DNA of 64,000 nucleotides from Lactobacillus johnsonii (lineage in GTDB: Bacteria > Bacillota > Bacilli > Lactobacillales > Lactobacillaceae). Both the position numbers and the translations under genes were made by a program. Positions 7,759-16,682 of this stretch are shown in pieces. A model generated the notes under the pieces. The model was not told the DNA's origin. It did not search any database and saw nothing but the letters and a program-made list of their open reading frames with translations. How positions within the stretch are numbered: position 1 is the stretch's first letter; each line of letters begins with the position of its first letter. The stretch spans positions 744,001 to 808,000 of the forward strand of contig NZ_CP047409.1 in NCBI RefSeq assembly GCF_013487865.1, given 5' to 3'.

Positions 7759-9519
7759 ATGAAGAAAGGCAAATTAATTGGTACATTAACTTTGCTTTCA
7801 GGTGTAGCTCTAACTTTAGCAGCCTGTGGTAATAGTAATAGCAATAATACTAGTCATCCTAATTTCAAGGAGTCAACTCCTAAGAAGACAATTAAGGATG
7901 GTGGAAATGTCAGCGTTGCTGTAGTTACTGATACACCGTTTACTGGTATTTTTAATGATGAATTGTCTACTAACAATACAGACTCAGAAGTAATGCAATA
8001 TGGTGATGAATCATTATTTGCTACAAATAATACCTATAAATACGTTAAGGGTGGAGCAGCAGACATTAAAATTAATAAAGATGCCAAAACTGCAACCATT
8101 ACCATTAATCCTAAAGTTAAGTGGTCTGATGGCCAGCCCTTAGTTGCAAAAGATTATGAATACGCCTATGAAATTATTGCAAATAAGGCAACACATTCTC
8201 AGCGTTATACTTCAAGTTTAGCTAATCTTGAAGGATTAGAAGAATACCATGATGGAAAGTCCAATACTATTTCAGGTATTGAAATGCCAGACGGCGAAAA
8301 TGGTCGTACAGTAGTGCTCCACTTTAAAGAAATGAAGCCAGGTATGACGCAAAGTGGTAATGGATATATTTGGGAAGCAGCAGCTCCATATCATTACTTA
8401 AAAGATGTTCCATTTGATAAACTTATTTCAAGCAATAAGATTCGGAAGAATCCATTGTTCTATGGGCCATATAAAGTAAGTAAAGTGGTTCGTGGACAAT
8501 CAGTTTCCTGGGTTCCAAATGAACATTACTATAAAGGTAAACCACACTTAAAGAAGATAACTGCTTCAGTAATTACTCCAGCTTCAGTTGCTCAATCAAT
8601 TAAGAGTAATAAATTCGATGTAACGCAAGTAAGTAATTCTCAATGGCCAAATATTAAGGGTGCTAAAGGAGTAAACTTTATTGCTAATATTCCACTTTCA
8701 TATAGTTACTTAGGCTTTAAAGTGGGTAAATGGGATGCAGCCAAGGGCGAAAATGTGATGAATAAGGATGCAAAGATGAATAATCGTTCTCTTCGTCAAG
8801 CTATTGCCTATGGTATGAATGTTGACCAAGTTTATAAGAGATACTCATCAGGTCTTTCATTTAGAATTCCAACTTTAATTCCAAAGCAATTCGGTGATTA
8901 CTTTGATAAGAATGTTAAGGGATACACTTATAACATTAAAAAGGGTAATGAACTATTAGATAAGGCTGGATATAAGAAGAAGGGAACTTACCGTGTTCAA
9001 CCAAATGGTAAACCTTTAACTATTCGTTTAGCTGCCATGAGTGGTAGTAAAGTTCAAGAACCAATCATTCAAAATTACATTCAACAATGGAAGAAAATGG
9101 GCTTGAATGTTAAGTTAACTGGTGGTCGTTTAATGGAAATGAATTCCTTCTACGATAAGGTTCAAAATGATTCTAAAGACGTAGATATGTTCATTGGTGC
9201 ATGGTCACTTTCTTCTGAACCATCACCTCAAGACTTATACGGCGCAAAGGCACCATTTAACTACAGTAGATTTGTCACTAAAGAAAACACTGACTTGTTG
9301 AACGATATTGATTCTCAAAAAGCCTTTAATAATAGCTACAGAGTTAAGAAATTCCATCAATGGCAAGCATACATGGATAAGGAAGCTTATGTTGTGCCAG
9401 TTGCTAATAGCTACAGCATTTACGCAATTAACAATAAGTTAACTGGATACTCATTAGAGCCATCTAAGAGTATGGGTGGTGGATTCCCTAACTGGTACTA
9501 CGTTGGCTATGCAAAATAA
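7759..9519 (+). CDS. Oligopeptide-binding lipoprotein OppA (copy 2)
   Basis: Second, separately promoted peptide-binding lipoprotein of 586 residues, clearly a tandem duplicate of the upstream gene. It has the same signal and lipobox (LTLAACG, Cys23), the same WSDGQPLVAKDYEYAYE region, and a nearly identical block around LTGGRLMEMNSFYDKVQNDS. The divergent segments, in the N-terminal lobe and near the C-terminus, are where peptide preference would be expected to differ. It starts at ATG 7759 behind TTGGAGG. The in-frame start at 7708 lies before the predicted transcription start and is rejected. Its terminator is split by an insertion sequence. Confidence 0.9.
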   Translation: MKKGKLIGTLTLLSGVALTLAACGNSNSNNTSHPNFKESTPKKTIKDGGNVSVAVVTDTPFTGIFNDELSTNNTDSEVMQYGDESLFATNNTYKYVKGGAADIKINKDAKTATITINPKVKWSDGQPLVAKDYEYAYEIIANKATHSQRYTSSLANLEGLEEYHDGKSNTISGIEMPDGENGRTVVLHFKEMKPGMTQSGNGYIWEAAAPYHYLKDVPFDKLISSNKIRKNPLFYGPYKVSKVVRGQSVSWVPNEHYYKGKPHLKKITASVITPASVAQSIKSNKFDVTQVSNSQWPNIKGAKGVNFIANIPLSYSYLGFKVGKWDAAKGENVMNKDAKMNNRSLRQAIAYGMNVDQVYKRYSSGLSFRIPTLIPKQFGDYFDKNVKGYTYNIKKGNELLDKAGYKKKGTYRVQPNGKPLTIRLAAMSGSKVQEPIIQNYIQQWKKMGLNVKLTGGRLMEMNSFYDKVQNDSKDVDMFIGAWSLSSEPSPQDLYGAKAPFNYSRFVTKENTDLLNDIDSQKAFNNSYRVKKFHQWQAYMDKEAYVVPVANSYSIYAINNKLTGYSLEPSKSMGGGFPNWYYVGYAK

Positions 9520-9558
9520 ATAAAAATTATTTAAAAGTGCGACTTATATTATGAAGTG

Positions 9559-9606
9559 CCTCATAATTGTTAGACATAAAATCTAATAATTATGAGGTAT
9601 TTTTTT
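9559..9606 (+). terminator. Terminator-like hairpin at the left end of the IS, covering the orfA ribosome binding site (copy 1)
   Basis: CCTCATAATT-g-TTAGA (9559-9574) pairs with TCTAA-t-AATTATGAGG (9582-9597), followed by TATTTTTTT and directly by the orfA ATG (9607). The GAGG that serves as Shine-Dalgarno sequence lies in the 3' arm. The structure could both stop and silence read-through transcripts entering from oppA2. Confidence 0.65.
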
Positions 9607-10127
9607 ATGACCAAATATTCGACTGAATTAAAAATTGAAATTGTTTCCAAATATTTAAATCATGAAGATTCAATAAAAGGTTTAGCTAAACAATATAATA
9701 TTCATTGGACTCTTATTCGTAGGTGGGTTGATAAGGCTAAGTGTCAAGGTTTAGCTGCCTTATCTGTTAAACATACTAAAACTACTTATTCTTCTGACTT
9801 TAGGCTAAATGTGGTACGCTACTACTTAACACATTCTATTGGAGTTTCAAAGGTAGCGGCTAAGTTTAATATTAGTGATTCTCAAGTATACAATTGGGCT
9901 AAAAAGTTCAATGAAGAAGGATACGCTAACAGAAAGGTCGGCCTAGGAAAGTGCCTAAAAAGAGTAAGAAGACAACTAAAAAGTTAGAACTTAGTGAAAA
10001 GCAAAAGTATGAAGAAAAAATTCTTAAGCAGGAAGCTGAATTAGAAAGACTTAGAGTGGAAAATCTTGTCTTAAAAAAAGTGGCTGCCCGATATCCACGT
10101 TATCCAACAAACAAAAAACACAATTAA
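9607..10127 (+). pseudogene. IS3-family transposase OrfA, frameshifted (copy 1)
   Basis: OrfA supplies the helix-turn-helix DNA-binding part of the IS3 transposase. The reading frame starts MTKYSTELKIEIV and has two HTH_28-like segments (KGLAKQYNIHWTLIRRW and VSKVAAKFNISDSQVYNW). Compared with the copy at 38108, the 13 bases between GATACGCT and AACAGAAAGG (near 9925) are missing. This shifts the frame after EEGYA and ends the product at 9987, about 50 residues early. The lost part includes the leucine-rich coiled coil used for OrfA multimerisation and the slippery site needed to make the OrfAB fusion. Copy 1 is therefore unlikely to make its own transposase. Confidence 0.85.
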
Positions 10128-10180
10128 TACAGGATATTCGGGCAAAACACCATCAAATTAAACTTAAGGTCTTATTTAAG

Positions 10181-10996
10181 GTGCTTAAATTAAATAGAAA
10201 GACTTACTATGACAATGTAAAAAATAGAATTAATCAAGCTGATAAGTATGCTTTAGTAAAAGAGAAGATTCAAGAAATCTATTATGGCTATGAAGGACAA
10301 GAAACATATGGTTATCGTCCTATGTGGGGAGCGTTAAGAGATGAAGGATTTAAATTTTCTCTAGAAACAGTACGTAAGTTAATGAGAAGTTTAGGAATAA
10401 AAACAACAATTTATCATAAAAATACTGGTAAATATAGTTCGTATAAGGGTAATGTAGGAAAGAAAGCACCAAATATCCTAAATCAAACTTTTGATGAAAC
10501 TATCCCCTATAAAGTTCTTCATACCGATGTAACCGAATATAAACTAACTAACGGCAAGAAAGTTTATATTTCTCCTGTAGTAGATAAAGCTTCTTTGGAG
10601 ATTCTAGCTTGTGCAGTAAGTTACTCTCCTGAAATGAAAACTATTTATAATATGCTAGATGAACTAGCAGATAATCTTCCACCAGGAGCTGCTCCTATCC
10701 TTCATTCAGATCAAGGCTTTCAATATCAGAATCCAGGCTATCAGGCTCGACTAAAGAAAATGAATATAATCCAAAGCATGTCCCTAAAAGGAAATTGTCA
10801 TGATAATGCACCAGGAGAAACGATATTTAATCTAATGAAGAGAGAAAAACTGAATCGACTTAAGATTGGAAGTTTAGAAGAGATGAAGGAAATTCTGAAA
10901 GATTATATTTATTGGTTTAACAATGTTAGAAGATCAAACAAATTAAAATACACGACTCCTGTAAAATACAGAAATCGTGTATTATCAAATCTTTAA
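10181..10996 (+). CDS. IS3-family transposase OrfB (catalytic, copy 1)
   Basis: Catalytic DDE part of the IS3 transposase, 271 residues from the first ATG-type start. The HTH_21-like region (ETYGYRPMWGAL) is followed by an rve integrase core with Asp116 (LHTDVTEY), Asp177 (LHSDQGFQYQ) and Glu213 (DNAPGETIF). There are 35 residues between the last two, so the DD(35)E triad is intact. In family members OrfB is made as an OrfAB fusion by -1 frameshifting; the A7 run at 10073-10079 is the likely slip site. The frame is open upstream to that point. OrfB is intact here but its OrfA partner is broken, so activity would need the copy at 38053. Confidence 0.9.
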   Translation: MLKLNRKTYYDNVKNRINQADKYALVKEKIQEIYYGYEGQETYGYRPMWGALRDEGFKFSLETVRKLMRSLGIKTTIYHKNTGKYSSYKGNVGKKAPNILNQTFDETIPYKVLHTDVTEYKLTNGKKVYISPVVDKASLEILACAVSYSPEMKTIYNMLDELADNLPPGAAPILHSDQGFQYQNPGYQARLKKMNIIQSMSLKGNCHDNAPGETIFNLMKREKLNRLKIGSLEEMKEILKDYIYWFNNVRRSNKLKYTTPVKYRNRVLSNL

Positions 10997-11055
10997 AATT
11001 TTATAAATGTCTAACTTTTCTATGGCACTTCATTAGGTCACACTTTTTCTTTATC

Positions 11056-11084
11056 TTTTTTTAATAGGTTAAAATAGGTATAAT
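11056..11084 (+). promoter_or_regulatory. Candidate promoter of rnc
   Basis: A perfect TATAAT at 11079-11084 lies 27 bases before the rnc ATG. The -35 position holds only a T-run (11056-11061), so the call rests on the -10. Confidence 0.4.
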
Positions 11085-11110
11085 TAAAGGGTTAAAGAAA
11101 GGAAGCAACT

Positions 11111-11791
11111 ATGGTTTCAGTAGCTTTTAAACAAAATTTAAAGAAAAAATACGGAATAAAATTTAATAACGAAAAATTGCTTGAAGATGCATTTACGCAT
11201 TCTTCTTATGCTAATGAGCATCCCGGGAGAACGGACTATGAAAAATTAGAGTTTCTTGGTGATGCTGTTCTTGAATTGGCGGTATCCGATTATTTGTATC
11301 GTCATTTTCCTAGATTAAATGAAGGGAAATTAACAAGAATGCGATCTAACATTGTTAGAACAGAAGGATTTTCTGAATTTGCAATTGAATGTGGATTCCC
11401 AGAAGAAATTAATTTGGGTAAAGGAGAAGAAAAAGCTGGCGCTAGAAAACGTAAGACACTTCTTGAAGATGTGTTTGAAGCTTTTAATGGTGCACTTTTC
11501 TTAGATCAAGGAATGCTAGCTGTACAGCACTTCTTACATTTAACAGTGTATCCATTAATTGCTGAAGGAGATTTTAATGCCTCACGTGATTATAAAACTG
11601 AACTTCAGGAGCGTTTGCAGGTAAATGGACCAGTTAAGATTGAATACCAAGTAATAGATGAAGATGAATCAAAGCCATCTTTTAAAGTACAGCTACTTGT
11701 AAATGGTGAAAAAGTTTCAGAGGGACAAGGACGTAATAAAAAAGCTGCTGAGCAGCAAGCAGCTCAAGCTGCATTAGATAAAAATAAATAA
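11111..11791 (+). CDS. rnc: Ribonuclease III
   Basis: Double-strand-specific endoribonuclease that processes rRNA precursors and some mRNAs. Of its 226 residues the N-terminal part is the catalytic domain, with the signature YEKLEFLGDAVLE (Glu47 and Asp51) and a second acidic cluster in TLLEDVFEAFNGAL. The C-terminal part (about residues 155-224) is a dsRNA-binding domain ending in GRNKKAAEQQAAQAAL. It precedes smc by 14 bases and ftsY after that, the conserved rnc-smc-ftsY block of Firmicutes. The AAAGGAAG ribosome binding site is at normal distance. Confidence 0.96.
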   Translation: MVSVAFKQNLKKKYGIKFNNEKLLEDAFTHSSYANEHPGRTDYEKLEFLGDAVLELAVSDYLYRHFPRLNEGKLTRMRSNIVRTEGFSEFAIECGFPEEINLGKGEEKAGARKRKTLLEDVFEAFNGALFLDQGMLAVQHFLHLTVYPLIAEGDFNASRDYKTELQERLQVNGPVKIEYQVIDEDESKPSFKVQLLVNGEKVSEGQGRNKKAAEQQAAQAALDKNK

Positions 11792-11805
11792 GAAAAGGTG
11801 AGTCT

Positions 11806-14800
11806 GTGCCACTACAACAATTAGTTTTAAATGGTTTTAAGTCTTTTGCTGATAAGACGACAATTAGATTTAATAATGGTATTACCGGCATCGTTGGTCC
11901 AAATGGTAGTGGAAAAAGTAACATTACTGAAGCAATTCGGTGGGTAATGGGTGAAGGATCTGCCAAGTCTTTACGTGGTGAAAATATGAAAGATGTTATT
12001 TTCGCTGGTAGTCAAATGAGAGCTCCAATGAATCATGCTGAGGTTGAGTTGGTTTTTGATAATCGTGATCACCAACTTGCTTCTGATAATGATGAAGTGG
12101 TCGTAACGAGAAAGATTTTGCGTAACGGCGAAAGTGATTATCTTTTAAATCATCATCCAGTAAGATTGAAAGATGTTAGGACACTGTTTATTGAATCAGG
12201 GATGTCATCTGATAGTTTGGGAATAATTTCTCAGGGGAAGGTCGATGAAATTCTTAATTCTAAGCCACAACAGCGTCGAGGAATTTTTGAAGAGGCTGCC
12301 GGTGTCCTTCATTTTAAGCAGCAAAAAGAAATTGCACTCAAGCAATTAGACAAAACTAATGCCAATCTAATTAGAATTAATGATTTGGTTAAAGAATTGG
12401 AAGGTAGAATCGAGCCTTTACATGAACAGAGTTCTTTAGCAAAAGAATATAAATTTCAAAAAGAACAGCTTGATCATAAGTTAAAACAACTTTTGGGCTT
12501 GGAGATTGAAAGTTTAAATGAAGAGAAGAAGGCGGTCGCTAAGAAGGCGGCAGTAAATCAAGGGATTTTAAATAAGCTTGATGACGAGGTTAAACAATCC
12601 CAAGCTGATTTAGAAGAAAAACGTAAGCAATCAAATGAGCGCCATGCTGAAAAAGATGAAAAGCAGCAAGAATTATTATCTTTAACGCAAAAAATTGCAG
12701 CTCTGACTACTGATCTTCAAATGCATCAACAATCTCGAGAATATGATGTCGCTACTCAAAAAGAATACAGTGCACAATCTGAAGAACTAAAAGAGCGAAG
12801 AAAACGTTTGTTAGATCAGCTTGCAGCTAATGAGAAAGATCTAAACAGTCAAAATCAAGTCCTTGCTAATTTTGTAAAGAAACAAAAGAATTTAAAGCAG
12901 GAACTTAAGCAAGGTCCTGAACAATTAAATAATCAATTAGAGCAAGTTCGATCTGATTATATTCAAACTTTGCAGGATCAAACGAGTAATAATAACGAGA
13001 TTGTCTATTTAAAAAATGAGCTAACTCGTAGTAAAAAATCAAATGATAATCGCCAGCAAGAAGTTGAAGAACAATTAGATGAAGCTCAAAAAGTTCTTAC
13101 CCAGTTAAAAAAACAAGGGCAAGACCTTGTTTTAAAGAGAAAACAACTAAATGAAACTATTGCGACTCTTGATAGAAAAATTGCTGAGGAGAGTAAGCTT
13201 AAGGATCAAAGTGAACAAGCTTACTTAAAGGTTAAAAATGATTTACAACAACTTTCTGCACAAGTAAAAGGCCTAAAGAAAATTAGAAATAGACATGAAG
13301 GATACTATTATGGGGTTAAATATGTTTTAAACCATCAAAGTGATTTTCATGGAATTGTAGGGGTTATTGGGGAGTTAATTTCTTTTCCAGCTGAATTAGA
13401 AGCCGCTTTGTCAACAGCTTTAGGTGGTGGCGTTCAAGACTTAGTTACTATTGACCAAAGTAGTGCTAGGGATGCCATTAATTTGTTGAAGCAAACTCGT
13501 ACAGGTAGGGCTACCTTTTTACCTCTAGATGGATTACGTCATAATGAGATTGCTGCCTCCACTTTAAACTCCTTACAAAGTATTGAGGGATTTAAAGGTG
13601 TGGCAGCAGACTTAGTAACATCAAAAACTGAGACTGATATTTCTAATGCTATTTCTTACCTTTTAGGGAATGTTTTAGTGGTAGATACTATTGATACGGC
13701 TTTGCGTGTTCAACGCAGAATTGGACGATATTATCGAATTGTGACGCTGGACGGAGATATTATTAGTCCTGGGGGAAGTATGACTGGTGGGACTAGAAAT
13801 ACAAGAAATAATTCCCCTCTGGCAACAAATGCTGAGATTGATAAATTAACATTACAAATTAAGACGGGGAAGGTAGAATTTACTAAACTACAAACAGCCC
13901 TAAACGAACTAGATAAAAAATTAACCGAGTTACAAACTGAGCTAGAAGCTAAAAATACTGATTTAACTGCCCTAAATCAAAAAATCAGTGAGCAAGCTAT
14001 TAAGTATGAAAATGAAGAAAAAGAAGTTCAAAGGCTGACTCAGTTAAATGATTTACAGCAAAAGGCCCAACTTGAGAAGAAGCAAGAAGAAGCAGAACTT
14101 ACTAGTCGTCTTGAAAAAGAGCAGGCTAAAAAGAAAGAACTTGAAGAAGTTGCTCAAACACAACGAGCAAAAATGGATCAATTAAAGACTGATTTGACCG
14201 ATTTTGATGAAGCTTATCAAAAATTACAGGCAGAATTAAGTAACTTAAATTCCGACTTGGCCGTAGTAAAGAATAAATTGGAAAATATTACTACTAAGAA
14301 ATCTGAATTGGAAGAACAGCTTGAAAATACCAATTCCAGACTTAAGGATATTGAGGAAAAAATTAAAGCTTTGTCATTGTCTCAAAATGGACAAAGTGAG
14401 TCAGAAATTGAAGATCAAGTTGCTAAGCTAAGTAAGCAGAAAAAACAAATGCAAGAGGCTTTAGCTGAAATAAATAAAGATTTAGGTAAATTTGATGCTC
14501 AAATAAATAATCTTGATCAAGTTGCTACAAGAAATTATAATTTGCGTAAAAATACTGCTGCGGAGCAAGAAGAGTATTCTGCAAGGCTAGGAGAACTTAA
14601 GTCCCAAATTAATCAAAAACTTGGTATTTTAAGTGAAGAATATTCCTTAACTTTTGAAGCAGCTTTGCAATTATCTGAGGGACAAAATACAACAGATTTG
14701 CGTAAGAAATTGGAACGTGAAGTTCATCTACATAAAATGTCTTTAGCAGATATTGGTGAGGTTAACTTGAACTCTATTGAAGAGTATGAAGATGTTAAAA

Positions 14801-15366
14801 CGCGTTATGATTTCTTAAATGGACAACAGAATGACTTGCTAAAGGCTAGAAAAGATATTGAAGAATCAATGTCTAAACTAGATGATGAGGTAAAGAGTAG
14901 GTTTAGTGCAACCTTCCACCAGATAGAAAGAAGCTTTGCAAAGATTTTTCCAATTATGTTTGATGGTGGTCATGCTAGATTAGAGTTAACTGATCCAAAG
15001 AACTTACTTGAAACTGGAATTGAAATTATTGCGCAGCCACCTGGTAAGAAGTCCCAGAAGTTAACGCTTCTTTCTGGTGGGGAAAGGGCATTAACTGCAA
15101 TTACTTTATTGTTTGCAATGCTTCAAGTTAACCCCGTACCATTCTGTATTCTAGACGAGGTAGAAGCAGCTTTAGATGAAACAAACGTTGCTCGTTTTGC
15201 TCAGTTTTTGAATCATTATGATATGAAAACTCAATTTATTGTTATTACACACCGTCGTGGAACTATGCAGAAAGCAGATAATTTGTATGGAATCGTAATG
15301 CAAGAATCAGGTATTTCAAAAGTGTTATCTGTATCGTTAAATGAAATTAAGAAAGAAGTGAATTAG
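11806..15366 (+). CDS. smc: Chromosome segregation ATPase SMC
   Basis: Large coiled-coil ATPase that compacts and segregates the chromosome with ScpA and ScpB. The 1186-residue protein has an N-terminal Walker A GPNGSGKSN, a long heptad-rich coiled coil, and a globular hinge around residues 510-660 (HGIVGVIGELISFPAE, ALGGGVQDLV). A second coiled coil and a C-terminal head follow, with signature LSGGERALTAI and Walker B FCILDEVEAALDETN. Start is GTG behind AAAAGGTG. It overlaps nothing and is followed two bases later by ftsY. Full length for the family. Confidence 0.97.
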   Translation: MPLQQLVLNGFKSFADKTTIRFNNGITGIVGPNGSGKSNITEAIRWVMGEGSAKSLRGENMKDVIFAGSQMRAPMNHAEVELVFDNRDHQLASDNDEVVVTRKILRNGESDYLLNHHPVRLKDVRTLFIESGMSSDSLGIISQGKVDEILNSKPQQRRGIFEEAAGVLHFKQQKEIALKQLDKTNANLIRINDLVKELEGRIEPLHEQSSLAKEYKFQKEQLDHKLKQLLGLEIESLNEEKKAVAKKAAVNQGILNKLDDEVKQSQADLEEKRKQSNERHAEKDEKQQELLSLTQKIAALTTDLQMHQQSREYDVATQKEYSAQSEELKERRKRLLDQLAANEKDLNSQNQVLANFVKKQKNLKQELKQGPEQLNNQLEQVRSDYIQTLQDQTSNNNEIVYLKNELTRSKKSNDNRQQEVEEQLDEAQKVLTQLKKQGQDLVLKRKQLNETIATLDRKIAEESKLKDQSEQAYLKVKNDLQQLSAQVKGLKKIRNRHEGYYYGVKYVLNHQSDFHGIVGVIGELISFPAELEAALSTALGGGVQDLVTIDQSSARDAINLLKQTRTGRATFLPLDGLRHNEIAASTLNSLQSIEGFKGVAADLVTSKTETDISNAISYLLGNVLVVDTIDTALRVQRRIGRYYRIVTLDGDIISPGGSMTGGTRNTRNNSPLATNAEIDKLTLQIKTGKVEFTKLQTALNELDKKLTELQTELEAKNTDLTALNQKISEQAIKYENEEKEVQRLTQLNDLQQKAQLEKKQEEAELTSRLEKEQAKKKELEEVAQTQRAKMDQLKTDLTDFDEAYQKLQAELSNLNSDLAVVKNKLENITTKKSELEEQLENTNSRLKDIEEKIKALSLSQNGQSESEIEDQVAKLSKQKKQMQEALAEINKDLGKFDAQINNLDQVATRNYNLRKNTAAEQEEYSARLGELKSQINQKLGILSEEYSLTFEAALQLSEGQNTTDLRKKLEREVHLHKMSLADIGEVNLNSIEEYEDVKTRYDFLNGQQNDLLKARKDIEESMSKLDDEVKSRFSATFHQIERSFAKIFPIMFDGGHARLELTDPKNLLETGIEIIAQPPGKKSQKLTLLSGGERALTAITLLFAMLQVNPVPFCILDEVEAALDETNVARFAQFLNHYDMKTQFIVITHRRGTMQKADNLYGIVMQESGISKVLSVSLNEIKKEVN

Positions 15367-15368
15367 TA

Positions 15369-16643
15369 GTGGGATTATTTGATAAAATCAAGAAATCGCT
15401 CTTTGGTCATAAAGATGAAGAACAAGAAGAAATTAAAAAAGAACTAACTGAAAATTCAAATGAAGAACTTCAAGAGCCTGAACAAACCAATGAAGCTGAA
15501 GATATTCAAAAAAATAAAGAGGTTGTAGAGCCTAAGTCGGAACCTTCTGAAGATGAACATGAAGAAGAAAATGAGGAAGTTGAGGAAACTCCAGGTTGGA
15601 GTGATGCTGGAACTGCTTTTGAAGAGAAACAGGATGAAGTTGAAAAAGCTGAAGAGGAGACTGAAGAAACTGAATCTCCTGAAGAGAGCTCTGAAGAAGG
15701 AGCTACAGAAGATGAACAGGAAAGATATGACAAAGGGTTAGAAAAAACCAATCATTCTTTCGGAGCACGCCTAAATGCATTTTTTGCTAAATTTAGAACA
15801 GTCGATGAAAACTTTTTTGATGATCTTGAAGATTTATTAATTGAATCTGACGTTGGTTTTGAAACTGCTGAAGAATTAACTGATTCTTTAAGGGATGAAG
15901 CCAAGCTTCAAAATGCAAAAAGTCATGATGCCTTAAAGCAAGTGATAGTTGAAAAATTAGTTGATATTTATGATAAAGGTGGCGAAGGTGAAGATTCTAA
16001 ATTAGCCGATGATCCTTCTGCAAAGTCTAATGTTTATCTTTTTGTTGGCGTTAATGGAGCTGGAAAAACAACAACAATTGGTAAATTAGCTAAGCGAATT
16101 AAAGACTCGGGCAAGTCTGTCATGATGGTAGCGGCCGATACTTTTAGAGCCGGTGCTGTAGAGCAATTGGTAGAATGGGGTCGACGTGATGGCGTTGAAG
16201 TAATCACTGGTCCTGAAAAAGCTGATCCGGCTTCTGTAGTTTATGATGGTGTTAAAAAAGCAAAAGAGAGAGGAATTGATTTCTTATTAGTTGATACAGC
16301 AGGTCGTCTTCAAAATAAGGTCAATTTAATGAGCGAGCTTGATAAAATTAAGCGAACAATAAAGAAGATCTTACCCGATCAACCAAATGAGGTTCTTTTA
16401 GTCCTTGATGGCTCAACAGGTCAAAATGCATTACTACAAGCAAAAGACTTTGATAAAACTACTAAACTTACAGGTTTAGTTTTAACTAAGCTTGATGGCT
16501 CATCTAAGGGTGGAGTAGTATTAGCAATTAGAAATGAAATGGATTTACCGGTTAAATTAGTTGGCCTTGGAGAAAAAGTTGATGATTTGGCAAACTTTGA
16601 TGCAGAAAAATTTGCAATCGGGCTCTTCCAAGGATTAATCTAA
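15369..16643 (+). CDS. ftsY: Signal recognition particle receptor FtsY
   Basis: Membrane-associated GTPase that receives SRP-bound ribosomes at the translocon. Residues 1 to about 125 are extremely acidic (Glu-rich), the A domain found in many FtsY proteins. The NG GTPase domain follows, with GVNGAGKTTTIGKLA, DTFRAGA, DTAGR and TKLDG. 424 residues; start GTG two bases after smc stop. Its partner Ffh lies 11 kb downstream, with a dipeptidase gene, an IS and a giant adhesin gene between them. That separation looks like later insertion into an ftsY-ylxM-ffh neighbourhood. Confidence 0.96.
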   Translation: MGLFDKIKKSLFGHKDEEQEEIKKELTENSNEELQEPEQTNEAEDIQKNKEVVEPKSEPSEDEHEEENEEVEETPGWSDAGTAFEEKQDEVEKAEEETEETESPEESSEEGATEDEQERYDKGLEKTNHSFGARLNAFFAKFRTVDENFFDDLEDLLIESDVGFETAEELTDSLRDEAKLQNAKSHDALKQVIVEKLVDIYDKGGEGEDSKLADDPSAKSNVYLFVGVNGAGKTTTIGKLAKRIKDSGKSVMMVAADTFRAGAVEQLVEWGRRDGVEVITGPEKADPASVVYDGVKKAKERGIDFLLVDTAGRLQNKVNLMSELDKIKRTIKKILPDQPNEVLLVLDGSTGQNALLQAKDFDKTTKLTGLVLTKLDGSSKGGVVLAIRNEMDLPVKLVGLGEKVDDLANFDAEKFAIGLFQGLI

Positions 16644-16682
16644 TAATAGGCAAAGTTACAAGTAATATATAAGGAGTAAATA

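Larger units (their letters stand above)
9552..11032 (+). mobile_element. IS3-family insertion sequence, copy 1 (1481 bp, orfA broken)
   Basis: The ends are inverted repeats starting TGAAGTGCC on the left and ending GGCACTTCA on the right. A second block of identity (GTTAGACAT) makes the repeats about 26 bp long with a few mismatches. A 3-bp direct repeat TTA flanks the element (9549-9551 and 11033-11035), typical of the IS3 family. It matches the copy at 38053-39546 over its length, as far as I could compare by eye, apart from a 13-base deletion in orfA. The two-frame orfA/orfB layout and the DDE transposase confirm the family. Confidence 0.92.
9533..11048 (+). terminator. Terminator of oppA2 split by an insertion sequence
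   Basis: Left half AAAAGTGCGACTTA (9533-9546) and right half TAGGTCACACTTTTT (11034-11048) are complementary apart from one C-A mismatch and a G-U pair, and the right half ends in T5. Removing the IS and one TTA target copy restores a hairpin with a T-tail. The native terminator therefore existed and the element landed in its loop. Confidence 0.7.

Noticed and set aside
15506-15751. Serine-rich minus-strand ORF and a lysine-rich plus-strand ORF in the ftsY 5' region.
   Set aside because: Both are frame shadows of the Glu-rich FtsY A domain.
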